Translations under genes and position numbers: made by a program | Part shown: piece after piece, positions 45,504 through 54,286 of the stretch | Layout of the letters: the number at the start of each line of letters is the position of its first letter | Position numbering within the stretch: position 1 is the first letter of the stretch | Origin: Alphaproteobacteria bacterium | Lineage (GTDB): Bacteria; Myxococcota_A; UBA796; CAJQPC01 | Assembly (NCBI GenBank): GCA_020632795.1 | Contig: JACKEV010000007.1 | Span: 124,001 to 188,000, forward strand | Length of the DNA: 64,000 bases | Reading direction: 5' to 3' | The notes under the pieces: generated by a model | Databases searched by the model: none | Told to the model about the DNA's origin: nothing | Seen by the model: only the letters and a program-made list of their open reading frames with translations

Positions 45504-45793
45504 TGCTTTTTATCTCAGGTTGAGATGATGGTGAGCTTCCTGCTCATCCATAGACACAGTACCACATGGTCAAGGATTCGTAGGCCATTGAAAGCTTTCA
45601 TGTCATGTCCCCCAGAAGCTGACATCTACGAGAGCAGGGGTGCTGTGGTCATATATAACCTGAAATCAAAATAATTATTATTAATAAAATAGTGATACAG
45701 ATCATTATTCTTTGAAGTTCGTGGACTCGTGCATCCGTTGAGGACGACAGAAGAATATATTCAAGGTAGTACCTTGTATATTTCCCTTGACCT
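45504..45793. other. AT-rich 290-base gene-free stretch
   Basis: Much richer in A and T than the rest of the window, especially 45640-45790. It should hold the promoter of the subtilase (minus strand) and the 3' end of the HD-GYP transcript. It contains TGAAAGCTTTCA (45589-45600), a 12-base palindrome. No convincing coding frame. Confidence 0.65.
45753..45776 (-). terminator. Paired palindromes after the HD-GYP gene, possible terminator
   Basis: CAAGGTAGTACCTTG (45762-45776) can fold into a 6-base stem with a 3-base loop; on the minus strand it is followed by GAATATATTC (45753-45762), AT-rich and itself a palindrome. It lies 18 bases past the stop codon at 45794, where a terminator would be expected. 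Confidence 0.45.
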
Positions 45794-47644
45794 TCAGTCC
45801 AGGCGCACCGCGATGATGCCTTCCCAGAGCCGCTGCGCAACCATAAGCTCTACGGCTTCGTGCTGAATTCGGCCTGCGTCGGCCTCCTCCCGCAGGATGC
45901 GGACGGCGCGCTGCGCGGTCATCCCGGCCTTGTAGGGGCGATCTCCCGCCGTGAGCGCGTCGAAGATGTCCGCGATGGTCATCAGTCGCGCGCCGTAGGG
46001 AATCTGCTCTCCGGTGAGGCGCAGGGGGTAGCCGGTCCCGTCCAGCTTCTCGTGGTGGGCGTGGGCCAGCTCGGGCACGCGGCGCAGCCCCTTGGTCCAG
46101 GGGATGACCTTGAGGAAGTTGTAGGTGTGGGTGACGTGCAGCTCGATGGCGCGGCGCTCCTCGGGGTCCAGGCTGCCCCGGGGGATGCACAGACGCATGA
46201 CGTCGCGGTTGCGCAGCACGGGCTCGTTGAGGTCCTCCAGCCACCAGCGCGCGGCGATGGCCTGCAGGCGGCGCACGTCGGCCTCGGTGAAGCGCACGCC
46301 TGAGCGGTTCATGCGGCGCACCAGGGCCAGGTCCGCGTCCAGGATCGCCAGGCGCTGGCTCACCTCGGTGTCTGCCAGGGCCATGCGCAGGCCCTCCAGC
46401 CGGGTGCGCAGCGCAGCCAGGTGGAAGCGGAACTCCAGGCTCTCCAGCTCCCAGGGGTAGAGCTTGTCGGCCTTGAGCAGGACGTGCTCGGGCACCCCGA
46501 CCTTTCCGAAGTCGTGGAGGATCGAGGCGTAGTGCAGCTCCTCGATCTCGCCGTCGGTGAAGCGCTGGCCCGCGAAGGCGGGCTCGTCGGACTCGCTGAC
46601 CGCGCGGGCCATGCGGGTGGTGAGCCGGGCGACGCGGTGGGAGTGGCCGGCGGTGGAGGGGTCCCGGGCCTCGATCACGGTGACCGCGGCGGTGACGAAG
46701 CCGTCGAACAGCTTGCGGATGTCCTGATAGAGCCGGTGGCTCTCCAGGGCGACGGCGGCCTGGGAGGCGATGGAGCGGGCGAGGTCCTCGTCGGGGTCGG
46801 TGAAGGGCATGACCCGGTCGAAGGACGCGAGCGGGGCGCCCGCCACGGGCTTGCGGTTGTAGAGGGCCAGCACCCCGAAGACCTCCTCGTCCCGGTCCTG
46901 CATGGGCACGAGCAGGGCGGAGCGGGTGCGGTAGCCCAGGCGCTGGTCGTTGGTGTGGTTCGGGCGGTAGGGCCGGGTGTGGGGGACCTTGTCCAGGTCG
47001 TCGATGCGCAGGGGGATGCCCCGCCCGGCGACGTAGCCGGCCAGCGAGCGGTCATCGACCTCCAGGGCGGGGCGGCTGGGGCGGAAGCGGATGGTGTCGT
47101 TCTGGGAGGCGGCGAAGCGCAGGCGCCCGTCCTCCAGCAGGTAGATCGAGCCGCCGTCGGCCCGCAGCACGGCGCGGGCGTGGGTCAGCACGCGGTCGAG
47201 CAGCTCGTCGGTGTCGGTGATGGCGGAGAGGGAGAAGCCGATCTCGTTCAGGATGCGGACGATCTCGCGCTCCTGGCGGATCCGGCCCCGCAGGGCCTCG
47301 GCCTCCACGAGGTTCTTGAGCACCCGCGGCATGCGGAGACCGACCTCGTGGGGCGGCACCACGTCGTAGCAGTCCAGGTTCAGGCGGGGGCTGATCGCGA
47401 TGACCCGCCGGCCGAGCTGCTGGGCGACCATCACGCGCGTGAGGTCCACCACGAGCACCCGCCCGACCACGTCCGCCGCCGACGCGAGGTCCACCGGCAC
47501 GAAGCTGGCCCCGGCGGCGAGCGCGGCGCGCTGGACGACCCCGGAGAACTCGCTGTCGGCGGGGACGAGGGCGACCTCGACGCGCGGGGCGTCTCCCTCC
47601 GGGGTGCCCTTCCGGTACGACTCAGGGTGGATCTGTTGGATCAC
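45794..47644 (-). CDS. GAF and HD-GYP domain protein, c-di-GMP phosphodiesterase-like
   Basis: 616 residues from the GTG at 47644 (GGGAGAGA upstream). An N-terminal pseudo-receiver-like part (about 20-120) is followed by a GAF domain (about 140-320: GGSIYLLEDGRLRFAASQ, SLAGYVAGRGIPLRI, SALLVPMQDRDEEVFGVLALYN). The HD-GYP domain has GHSHRVARLTTRMA, LHDFGKVGVPEHVLLK, HVTHTYNFL, AHAHHEKLDGTGYPLRL and ADIFDALTAGDRPYK. It probably cleaves c-di-GMP or c-GAMP. An insertion of about 105 residues separates HDFGK from HVTH, where normal HD-GYPs have about 30. Confidence 0.9.
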   Translation of the reverse strand: MIQQIHPESYRKGTPEGDAPRVEVALVPADSEFSGVVQRAALAAGASFVPVDLASAADVVGRVLVVDLTRVMVAQQLGRRVIAISPRLNLDCYDVVPPHEVGLRMPRVLKNLVEAEALRGRIRQEREIVRILNEIGFSLSAITDTDELLDRVLTHARAVLRADGGSIYLLEDGRLRFAASQNDTIRFRPSRPALEVDDRSLAGYVAGRGIPLRIDDLDKVPHTRPYRPNHTNDQRLGYRTRSALLVPMQDRDEEVFGVLALYNRKPVAGAPLASFDRVMPFTDPDEDLARSIASQAAVALESHRLYQDIRKLFDGFVTAAVTVIEARDPSTAGHSHRVARLTTRMARAVSESDEPAFAGQRFTDGEIEELHYASILHDFGKVGVPEHVLLKADKLYPWELESLEFRFHLAALRTRLEGLRMALADTEVSQRLAILDADLALVRRMNRSGVRFTEADVRRLQAIAARWWLEDLNEPVLRNRDVMRLCIPRGSLDPEERRAIELHVTHTYNFLKVIPWTKGLRRVPELAHAHHEKLDGTGYPLRLTGEQIPYGARLMTIADIFDALTAGDRPYKAGMTAQRAVRILREEADAGRIQHEAVELMVAQRLWEGIIAVRLD

Positions 47645-47786
47645 CGTCTCTCCCTCGGTGAGCAGCCCCCTAGCATACCCGCACTGCAGGGATCGTGAAG
47701 CGCTCATCCTTCCGAGGGTCGGGCGTTGCCGTTTACGACTTTCGTGTCCAGGTTCATGAGGTCAGCCCGTTTTCAATCTCCCTGGG

Positions 47787-48398
47787 GTGAACCCCCGGGC
47801 AAGGGAGGCCCCGCTGCAGCACCTCGACGACAACCAGCTCATCCGCGAGTTCCGCCGAGGGCGTGAGCAGGCGTTTGAGGTCCTGGTGCGCCGACATGGC
47901 GCCTCCATCAAGGCGTACGCGCTGCGCATGCTCCACAACCCCGAGCAGGCCGAGGAGGTCTTCGAGGAGACCTTCCTCCGGGTGGCCACCGCGCAGGGCA
48001 GGTGGGAGGATCGCGGCACCGTCCGCGGCTACCTCTTCACCATCGCGCACCGGCTGTGCATCGACCTGCTGCGGCGGCGCAAGGTCGCCCGGGACGCCGT
48101 GCCGCACCTCGTCGAGCTGCAGCGCGGCCGGCGGGTCCAGCCCTCCCCCGAGGCCGCCGCCGCCATGGGCCAGCGGGCCGAGCGCCTGGAGCAGGCCATC
48201 GCGCAGCTCTCCGAGGAGCACCGCCAGGTGCTGCTGATGCGCACCCTGCACGGCCTCAGCGCCGCCGAGACCGGCGCGGCTCTGGGCCTCAGCGAGTCCC
48301 AGATCCACTCCCAGCTCAGCTACGCCCGGCGCCGCCTGCGGTCCATCCTGGCTGACATGGGCGACGCGCTGAACACCTCCCAGCGTCGGAGGGCCTGA
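47787..48398 (+). CDS. ECF-type RNA polymerase sigma factor
   Basis: A 203-residue sigma-70 family protein of the extracytoplasmic-function type. Region 2: LIREFRRGREQAFEVLVRRHG and ALRMLHNPEQAEEVFEETFLRV, then GYLFTIAHRLCIDLLRRRK. Region 4: AIAQLSEEHRQVLLMRTLHGLSAAETGAALGLSESQIHSQLSYARRRLR, split here by description only. The GTG at 47787 has no strong ribosome site. The next gene overlaps its stop by one base (TGATG) and probably encodes its regulator. Confidence 0.9.
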   Translation: MNPRAREAPLQHLDDNQLIREFRRGREQAFEVLVRRHGASIKAYALRMLHNPEQAEEVFEETFLRVATAQGRWEDRGTVRGYLFTIAHRLCIDLLRRRKVARDAVPHLVELQRGRRVQPSPEAAAAMGQRAERLEQAIAQLSEEHRQVLLMRTLHGLSAAETGAALGLSESQIHSQLSYARRRLRSILADMGDALNTSQRRRA

Positions 48399-49297
48399 TG
48401 TTCGACGATCCCCTCGACGACGTCTCCCTGGACGCCGAGCTGGCGCTCCTGGGGGTGCCGGCGGCGGCCACGCCCGTCGCCACAGCCGCCGACATCCTCC
48501 AGCGCGCCCGGGGCAGCCGGGGCCTGCGCGGGGGCTGGCGCTGGGCGGCCGCGATCCTGTTCTCCGCGGGCATCGGCAGCGGCATGACCTTCTACGAGGG
48601 CCCGGTGGACGGCATCATCGCCACGGCGGTGTCCATGGTGCCGATGGCAGTGGGGGCCCAGGCCCAGCGCCAGGAGCACCGCGCGCCCACCGAGCAGACC
48701 CCCCAGGCGGCCCCCACTGCCCAGCGGATCGCCGCGCGCAGCCGGGAGCAGCGCGCCACCCCCATGATCGAGCCCCCCGCTCTGCCTGCCGGGCCCCCGC
48801 CAGCGGCGCCGACGGCGACCCCGAAGGTGGCCTCGATGACAACGACCGAGGCGGCCACGGTGACGCCGTCAGCGCCGGCCCAGCTCCGGTTCAGCGGCGG
48901 GGCCCTGGCCTCCGCCGACGCCCTCGGCGCCCAGGCGTCGGTGGGGCTCGTCAAGCGCTGGGATCGGGACGGTCTCGCCCCGCTGCTCGGCGGCGAGGTC
49001 GAGCTGGGCTGGATGTCCTCGGGCCCGACCGTGGCGGCGGCCGTGCAGCCGGGGGTCTCCCTGGCCATGCGCCGGCTGGACCTGGACCTCGGGGCCTCGG
49101 CCGGCGCGCGGCTCAGTCGGGACGCAGAGGACGCCCGTCGGCTGGAGCCCTTCGCGGGGCCCCGCGTGGTGGCGCGGTTCGGCGATCGCCGCCAGCTCTT
49201 CGCCAGCCTGGACGCCCAGGCCGCCCTCGCGGCGAACGACCACCCCGCCCCCTGGGTGGGGGTCGAGTTGGGGGTGGCGCTGCCCGCGGCGCTCTGA
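48398..49297 (+). CDS. Probable membrane-anchored anti-sigma-type protein with barrel-like C-terminus
   Basis: A 299-residue protein coupled to the sigma gene. The first about 45 residues would bind the sigma factor; one membrane segment follows (WRWAAAILFSAGIGSGMTFY), then a Pro/Ala/Thr-rich stretch (about 90-165). The last about 130 residues (GGALASADALGAQASVGLVK, GGEVELGWMSSGP, VGVELGVALPAAL) resemble an outer-membrane beta-barrel fragment. No zinc anti-sigma motif (HxxxCxxC) is visible, so the anti-sigma role is inferred from position. Confidence 0.6.
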   Translation: MFDDPLDDVSLDAELALLGVPAAATPVATAADILQRARGSRGLRGGWRWAAAILFSAGIGSGMTFYEGPVDGIIATAVSMVPMAVGAQAQRQEHRAPTEQTPQAAPTAQRIAARSREQRATPMIEPPALPAGPPPAAPTATPKVASMTTTEAATVTPSAPAQLRFSGGALASADALGAQASVGLVKRWDRDGLAPLLGGEVELGWMSSGPTVAAAVQPGVSLAMRRLDLDLGASAGARLSRDAEDARRLEPFAGPRVVARFGDRRQLFASLDAQAALAANDHPAPWVGVELGVALPAAL

Positions 49298-49315
49298 GCG
49301 CGTCGGGTCTGCGGT

Positions 49316-49371
49316 CAGGCCGGGCCTCGCAGGCCGGGCCTCGCAGGCCGGGCCGCGCAGGCCGGGCCGCG
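49316..49371. repeat. Four tandem copies of a 14-bp GC-only unit
   Basis: CAGGCCGGGCCTCG twice then CAGGCCGGGCCGCG twice, perfectly in step (49316, 49330, 49344, 49358), between the convergent sigma-operon and acyl carrier protein genes. The unit contains GGCCGGGCC and can form hairpins, so it may act as a transcription roadblock. Confidence 0.75.
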
Positions 49372-49372
49372 C

Positions 49373-49651
49373 TCAGGCGGAGGAGCGGGCCGCAGCGAGC
49401 TGCTCTTCGGTGCCGAAGTGCGCGCGGATGTGCTGGTGGATGTCGCCCACGGTCTTCATCTCGACGATGAGCTTCTCGTCGATGCGGAAGCCGAAGGTCT
49501 TCTCCAGGGCCACCACCAGATCGACGCCGTCGAGGCTGTCGAGATCCAGATCCTCGCGCAGCGACGCGTCCGGGATCACTTCTTCGGGATCCAGCTCGAA
49601 CTCTTCGACGAGGATCGCGTCAACCTTCCTGATAATGTCTTCGCTGGTCAT
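49373..49651 (-). CDS. Acyl carrier protein
   Basis: A 92-residue ACP: IIRKVDAILVEEFELDPEEVIPDASLREDLDLDSLDGVDLVVALEKTFG, read here in two parts, with Ser of DLDSLDGVD as the phosphopantetheine site. The C-terminal extension HIRAHFGTEEQLAAARSSA is a little longer than housekeeping AcpP. Next to fabG and near three ketosynthases, it probably serves the pathway-specific acyl chain rather than general fatty acid synthesis. Confidence 0.9.
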   Translation of the reverse strand: MTSEDIIRKVDAILVEEFELDPEEVIPDASLREDLDLDSLDGVDLVVALEKTFGFRIDEKLIVEMKTVGDIHQHIRAHFGTEEQLAAARSSA

Positions 49652-49730
49652 CTTGGGCGTGTTCTCCGATTCGCCTCACCAAGCCTTGGGACTATGCGAT
49701 ACGCCCGGTGATGGCAAGCAGATCAGGGGC

Positions 49731-50477
49731 TCAGCAGGACATCCCTCCGTCCACGACGAAGAGCTGGCCGGTCACATAGGCCGCCCCAGGGCCCGCCAGG
49801 AAGCGGACGATCGGGGCGATCTCCTCGGGCTCCCCCATGCGCCGCATGGGGATCATCTTGGTGGCGCCGTCGATCACAGCGTCCGGCAGCGCGTTGGTCA
49901 TGTCGGTGCGGATGAAGCCAGGGGCGACCGCGTTGATGCGGACCTTGCGCTTGGCCACCTCGCGGGCCATCGAGCGGGTCATTCCGATGATGGCAGCCTT
50001 GGACGCCGAGTAGTTGGCCTGACCGGCGTTGCCCCGGATGCCGGAGATGCTGGTCAGGTTGATGATGGAGCCCTTGCGGCGGCGCACCATGCCCCGCATC
50101 ACCGCCCGGCACATGCGGAAGCAGCCGCCGGCGTTGACGTCGAGCACGCTCTGCCACTGCTCGTCGCTCATCATCAGCACCAGGCCGTCGGCGGTGATGC
50201 CCGCGTTGTTGACCAGGATGTCCACGGGGCCCCACTCCTCCGCGGCGGCGACCAGGGCGTCGGCGCCCTCGGTGGTGGAGACGTCGGCGGCCACGGCCCG
50301 CGCCTGCCCCCCGGCCTCCGTGATCTCGGCGACCACGGCGTCAGCGGCTTCGGAGCGGCTGCGGTAGTTGACGACCACGCGGGCGCCCGCGCGTGCCAGC
50401 TCCAGAGCGATGGCGCGGCCGATGCCGCGGCTCCCGCCTGTGACGATGGCGACCTGATCCTGAAGCTCCACGACCAC
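49731..50477 (-). CDS. fabG: 3-oxoacyl-ACP reductase (ketoreductase)
   Basis: A 248-residue short-chain dehydrogenase. The NADP site is VTGGSRGIGRAIA, with NNAG in DILVNNAGI. The catalytic residues are Ser in ITNLTSIS-type INLTSISG and Tyr-Lys in ANYSASKAAIIG, followed by the family end ITGQ-type VTGQLFVVDGGMSC. It reduces 3-ketoacyl-ACP. GTG start at 50477 (GTG also at 50471). It lies 79 bases upstream of acp on the same strand, so the two are cotranscribed. Confidence 0.93.
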   Translation of the reverse strand: MVVELQDQVAIVTGGSRGIGRAIALELARAGARVVVNYRSRSEAADAVVAEITEAGGQARAVAADVSTTEGADALVAAAEEWGPVDILVNNAGITADGLVLMMSDEQWQSVLDVNAGGCFRMCRAVMRGMVRRRKGSIINLTSISGIRGNAGQANYSASKAAIIGMTRSMAREVAKRKVRINAVAPGFIRTDMTNALPDAVIDGATKMIPMRRMGEPEEIAPIVRFLAGPGAAYVTGQLFVVDGGMSC

Positions 50478-50551
50478 CTCGGCGTGTAATGTGGTCGCGC
50501 ATCGTAACCCGCGAGGGCAACCCCGCCTTCCGCCTGCCCCCTGGCCACGCC

Positions 50552-51106
50552 ATGAAGATGTCGCCCACCGCCCTCGCCGACGTGAAGCTGCTGGAGCCCC
50601 GCGTGTTCCCGGATCATCGCGGTTTCTTCTTCGAGAGCTTCAACGAGCGGGTGTTCGAGGCGCTGCTGGGCAGGCCGATGCGCTTCGTGCAGGACAACCA
50701 CTCCCACTCCCGGCGCGGCGTCGTGCGCGGGCTGCACTACCAGCTCGCCCCGCGCGCCCAGGGCAAGCTGGTCCGCTGCTGCGTGGGCGAGGTCTTTGAC
50801 GTCGCGGTGGACCTGCGCCGCAGCTCCCCCGACTTCGGGCGCTGGGTGGGGGTCCACCTGAGCGCCGAAGACAAGCGCCAGCTCTGGATCCCGCCCGGCT
50901 TCGCCCACGGCTTCTGCGTGCTCTCCGAGGTCGCCGAGCTGCTCTACAAGACCACCGACTTCCACGCCCCGGAGACCGAGCGCACCCTCGCCTGGGACGA
51001 CCCTGAGCTGGGCGTCGACTGGCCGCTGCCCGAGGGCGTCGACCCCATCCTCTCCGAGAAGGACCGCCGCGGGACCCCGCTCCAGGAGGCCGAGGTCTAC
51101 GGCTGA
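50552..51106 (+). CDS. rfbC: dTDP-4-dehydrorhamnose 3,5-epimerase
   Basis: A 184-residue cupin-type epimerase of the dTDP-L-rhamnose pathway. PRVFPDHRGFFFESFN, FVQDNHSHSRRGVVRGLHYQ with the catalytic His, GEVFDVAVDLRRSSPDFGRWVGVHLSA and WIPPGFAHGFCVLSE are typical. ATG at 50552 or 50558; no strong ribosome site. No rfbA, B or D is nearby. It is inserted head-on within the acyl-chain cluster, and its 3' end overlaps the ketosynthase gene by 10 bases. Confidence 0.92.
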   Translation: MKMSPTALADVKLLEPRVFPDHRGFFFESFNERVFEALLGRPMRFVQDNHSHSRRGVVRGLHYQLAPRAQGKLVRCCVGEVFDVAVDLRRSSPDFGRWVGVHLSAEDKRQLWIPPGFAHGFCVLSEVAELLYKTTDFHAPETERTLAWDDPELGVDWPLPEGVDPILSEKDRRGTPLQEAEVYG

Positions 51107-52329
51107 TCGGCCTGCGGGCCCCGCCCCAGCACCAGCGCCGTGTTGACCCCGCCGAACGCGAAGTTCGTCGAGATGACCCGGCGCAGCGGGCGCGCCAGCG
51201 GCGCGGCGGGCAGCAGCAGCGGGACCACGTCCGGCTCGGTGAGGTTGCGGGTGTGGGGCACCACCCCACGCCGCATCGCCTCGATGCAGGTGATGGCCTC
51301 GACCGCGCCGCAGGCCCCCAGCATGTGCCCCAGGTGCCCCTTGATGGAGCTGACCGGGGTGTCCTCCCCGAAGACCTGGTGGAGCGCGTCGGCCTCGGCG
51401 GCGTCGCCCACCGGGGTGCCGGTGGCGTGGGCGTTGACGTAGTCGATGTCCTCCGGCGAGAGCCCCGCGTCCGCCAGGGCCAGCATCACCGCGGCCTTCA
51501 TGCCCTCGGGGGCCGGCGACGCCATGTTCATCGCGTCGGAGGTGCCGCCGTAGCCCAGCACCTCGGCCAGGATGGTCGCCCCACGGGCCTCGGCGTGGCC
51601 GCGCTCCTCCAGCACCAGGATGCCGCCGCCCTCGCCCACCACGATGCCGTCCCGCGCCGCGTCGAAGGGCCGGGGGGTCTCGTGGGGACGGTCGTTGAAG
51701 CCCCGGGAGCCGCCGCCCATCGCGTCGAAGGTCATGGTCGCGGCGACGTGCAGCTCGTCGGCCCCGCCGGCCAGGATCACGTCCGCCCGCCCGCTGCGGA
51801 TGCGGTCCAGCGCGGTGCCCAGGGCCTGGGTGGAGGAGGCGCAGGCGGCGTTGGTGGACAGGGCCTCGCCGGTGACCCCCAGGTACATCGCGATGTTGGT
51901 CGCGCAGGTGTGGGCCATGACCTGGAAGAACAGGGTGGACTTGAGCCCGCGCGCGGTGTTGTCGACCACGTAGCTGCGCCAGAAGTCCTCGTCGGCCTTG
52001 TTGCTGCCCACCGTGGAGCCGGTCACGACGCCGACCCGCCCGCTGGAGAGCAGCTCCTGGCTCAAGCCCGCCATGCGGACCGCGTCCACCGCGGAGGTCA
52101 CCGCGAACATCGCCACCCGGCCCATGCTGCGGCGGTACTTGCGGGGCAGCTCGCGCACGTCGAACTGCGGGACCGGCGCGCCCACCAGGCAGAGCAGCTC
52201 GTCGACCTCGCCCCACTCGGGGAAGGCGCGGACGCCGCTGCGGTCCTCCATCAGGGCGTCGAAGAGCTGCTCGGGGCTGTCTCCGAGCGGGCTGCGCAGC
52301 CCCATGCCGGTCACGACGACGGATCTCAT
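51097..52329 (-). CDS. Beta-ketoacyl-ACP synthase (KAS II-like)
   Basis: A 410-residue thiolase-fold condensing enzyme. The nucleophile is in TNAACASSTQAL, the His residues in VNAHATGTPVGD and SIKGHLGHMLGACGA, and the ending STNFAFGGVNTALVLG is standard. It extends an acyl-ACP chain with malonyl-ACP. It overlaps the FAD-oxidoreductase gene by 4 bases at its start. Last member of a coupled operon running from 57,969. Confidence 0.92.
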   Translation of the reverse strand: MRSVVVTGMGLRSPLGDSPEQLFDALMEDRSGVRAFPEWGEVDELLCLVGAPVPQFDVRELPRKYRRSMGRVAMFAVTSAVDAVRMAGLSQELLSSGRVGVVTGSTVGSNKADEDFWRSYVVDNTARGLKSTLFFQVMAHTCATNIAMYLGVTGEALSTNAACASSTQALGTALDRIRSGRADVILAGGADELHVAATMTFDAMGGGSRGFNDRPHETPRPFDAARDGIVVGEGGGILVLEERGHAEARGATILAEVLGYGGTSDAMNMASPAPEGMKAAVMLALADAGLSPEDIDYVNAHATGTPVGDAAEADALHQVFGEDTPVSSIKGHLGHMLGACGAVEAITCIEAMRRGVVPHTRNLTEPDVVPLLLPAAPLARPLRRVISTNFAFGGVNTALVLGRGPQADQP

Positions 52330-53816
52330 GCGGCTCGAAGCTCCCTCACGAGGTTCTCGATGCCCAGGAAGAAGCCCAGGCCGTAGTAGGCGGACAGCGC
52401 CGTGCCCAGCACCCCCGGCGCGAACACCCCCTGGCCCACCTGCACGAGGTTCCGCACCCGCAGGAGCTGGGACGGCCGGTAACGTCCCATCTGGTCGACG
52501 GAGTGGTAATGCCCGTACATCGCCCCGTTCGGGCTGCGCGTGAAGTGCTCGGTGGTCAGGGCGGTGCTGGACTCGATCCGGGTGACGCGCCCCCGCAGGT
52601 CCGGGAAGTCCCGGTACAGCGCCTCGACGCAGGCCCGGGTCAGGCTGTCCTTCAAGGCGGTGTATTCGGGGGGGCGCTCGCCGGTGCGGCTGTTCTGGTA
52701 GGGGGCCACGGCGCTGTGGTCCAGGGACCCCAGCATCAGGATGACGTCGCTGCCCGAGCGGCGCTTGACCAGCCCCTCGCCCGGCGCGGAGGCGTAGTAG
52801 AAGGGCACCCGATCCGGGGTGATGGTGAGCGCGGTGTCCTCGGGGTCGAAGCCGTCGTGGCTGTAGATGTTGGTGTTGCCGATCGAGGGCACCGGCCCGT
52901 CCACCCGCAGGTACACCCCCAGGTGGGCCACGCCGACCCGCTGATCGGTCACCCGGGTGTAGTAGGCCTTGCGCACCGCCCCCGACGGCAGCAGCGGCAG
53001 CAGGGCGCGGGGGTGCATGTTGGAGACCACCATGTCCGCCTTCTGTACCGTACCGTCGGCCAGCTCGACGCCGACGGCCTCCCGCCCCTCCACCAGCACG
53101 CCGACCACCTCAGCGCGCAGCCGCAGGGTGCCCCCCAGCTCCTTGAGCCGCTGGACCATCACCTTGGCCAGCCGGTCTCCGCCGCCCTCGATGCGGTTGG
53201 CCCCCGCCAGGAAGTGGTGGAGGATGACCGCGTGCAGCCCGAACGGCGCCTGGCCCGGCGGCACGCCGTAGAGCGCGATCTGCCCGCACAGCACGGCCTT
53301 GAGCCGGGGGTCGCGGATGTGCCGGTCGATGACCGTGGAGAGCGAGACCTCCTCCCACCTCAGGAAGCCCAGCAGGTCGAACTCGGTGCGCAGCGCGTAG
53401 AGCCCGTAGGCGCCGATGGCCTCCAGCAGGTCCGCGATGAAGGCGTCGATGCCCTCGGCCTCATGGGGGAAGGTCTGCTTGAGGCGGGCGCGGTAGCGCT
53501 CGACGCCCACCGGGACGCGGAACTCGAAGCCCGGGAAGAGCAGCCGGTCGAAGCCGTCGGGGTCCAGCGGCAGGAACTGGATGTGCTCATACACCCCGAG
53601 GTGGCGCAGCACCCGGCCCAGCACGTCCGTCGGGCCGACCCCGCCGCAGTAGTGGAAGCCGGTGTCGTAGGGGCTGGCCTCCCGGAAGAAGCGGTGGAGC
53701 AGGCCGCCGGGGCGGTAGTGCTGCTCGTACACGGTGACCCGGTAGCCGGCCATGCCCAGCAGCACCGCCGAGGTGAGCCCGCCCATGCCCGAGCCGATGA
53801 CGACCGCGGTCTTCAT
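52326..53816 (-). CDS. Phytoene desaturase-like FAD-dependent oxidoreductase
   Basis: A 496-residue amine-oxidase-type flavoprotein of the CrtI/CrtISO/retinol saturase group: dinucleotide site VVIGSGMGGLTSAVLLGMAGYRVTVYEQH, then GGLLHRF, GGVGPTDV and the C-terminal FAD-contact region VGQGVFAPGVLGTALSAYYG. In this context it would desaturate, isomerise or reduce a polyene or acyl chain. Related flavoproteins occur in flexirubin-type pigment clusters (from memory). It overlaps both neighbours by 4 bases. Confidence 0.85.
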   Translation of the reverse strand: MKTAVVIGSGMGGLTSAVLLGMAGYRVTVYEQHYRPGGLLHRFFREASPYDTGFHYCGGVGPTDVLGRVLRHLGVYEHIQFLPLDPDGFDRLLFPGFEFRVPVGVERYRARLKQTFPHEAEGIDAFIADLLEAIGAYGLYALRTEFDLLGFLRWEEVSLSTVIDRHIRDPRLKAVLCGQIALYGVPPGQAPFGLHAVILHHFLAGANRIEGGGDRLAKVMVQRLKELGGTLRLRAEVVGVLVEGREAVGVELADGTVQKADMVVSNMHPRALLPLLPSGAVRKAYYTRVTDQRVGVAHLGVYLRVDGPVPSIGNTNIYSHDGFDPEDTALTITPDRVPFYYASAPGEGLVKRRSGSDVILMLGSLDHSAVAPYQNSRTGERPPEYTALKDSLTRACVEALYRDFPDLRGRVTRIESSTALTTEHFTRSPNGAMYGHYHSVDQMGRYRPSQLLRVRNLVQVGQGVFAPGVLGTALSAYYGLGFFLGIENLVRELRAA

Positions 53817-54286
53817 GCGCCCTGCGCCGGGTCGGGCAGGATGCCGGCGGTCAGCCGCGCGGTGCAGACGCGCCGCCCGTCGACCCGGGCCTCGCCGCTG
53901 GCGGTCACCAGGCCGAAGCGCTCCTCCTTGAGGGTGACGCTGTAGCGGACCTCGGCGGGGGGCAGCACCGGCGCCCGGAAGCGGACCTTCTCGAAGCCGG
54001 CCAGGAAGGGGGTGGGGCCGCCGTCGCCGGCCAGGCCGTCCACCCCGCCCTCCACCAGGGTGACGTGGGCGCAGAGCATGGTCTGGGCCAGGGCCTCCAG
54101 GAGCAGCACCCCGGGCACCACCGGCCGGTCAGGGAAGTGGCCGTCGCAGTGGTCCACGGTGAAGGTGCCGACGGCCTCCACCGTCTGACCTTCCAGGCGG
54201 ACGAGGCGGTCGATGAGCCGGAAGCGGCCGCGGTGGGGGATGAGGTCTTCGACCGCTGGCAGCGCGGCGGGGGGGGCGTCAGGCAC
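53813..54286 (-). CDS. FabZ-like 3-hydroxyacyl-ACP dehydratase
   Basis: A 157-residue hotdog-fold protein: LIPHRGRFRLIDRLVRLEG, HCDGHFPDRPVVPGVLLLEALAQTML with the catalytic His and the FabZ-type PGVLxLEALAQ, then GFEKVRFRAPVLPPAEVRYSVT. It removes water to give trans-2-enoyl-ACP. With no enoyl reductase in the cluster, the product may stay unsaturated (polyene). Overlaps the next ketosynthase gene by 8 bases. Confidence 0.9.
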   Translation of the reverse strand: MPDAPPAALPAVEDLIPHRGRFRLIDRLVRLEGQTVEAVGTFTVDHCDGHFPDRPVVPGVLLLEALAQTMLCAHVTLVEGGVDGLAGDGGPTPFLAGFEKVRFRAPVLPPAEVRYSVTLKEERFGLVTASGEARVDGRRVCTARLTAGILPDPAQGA

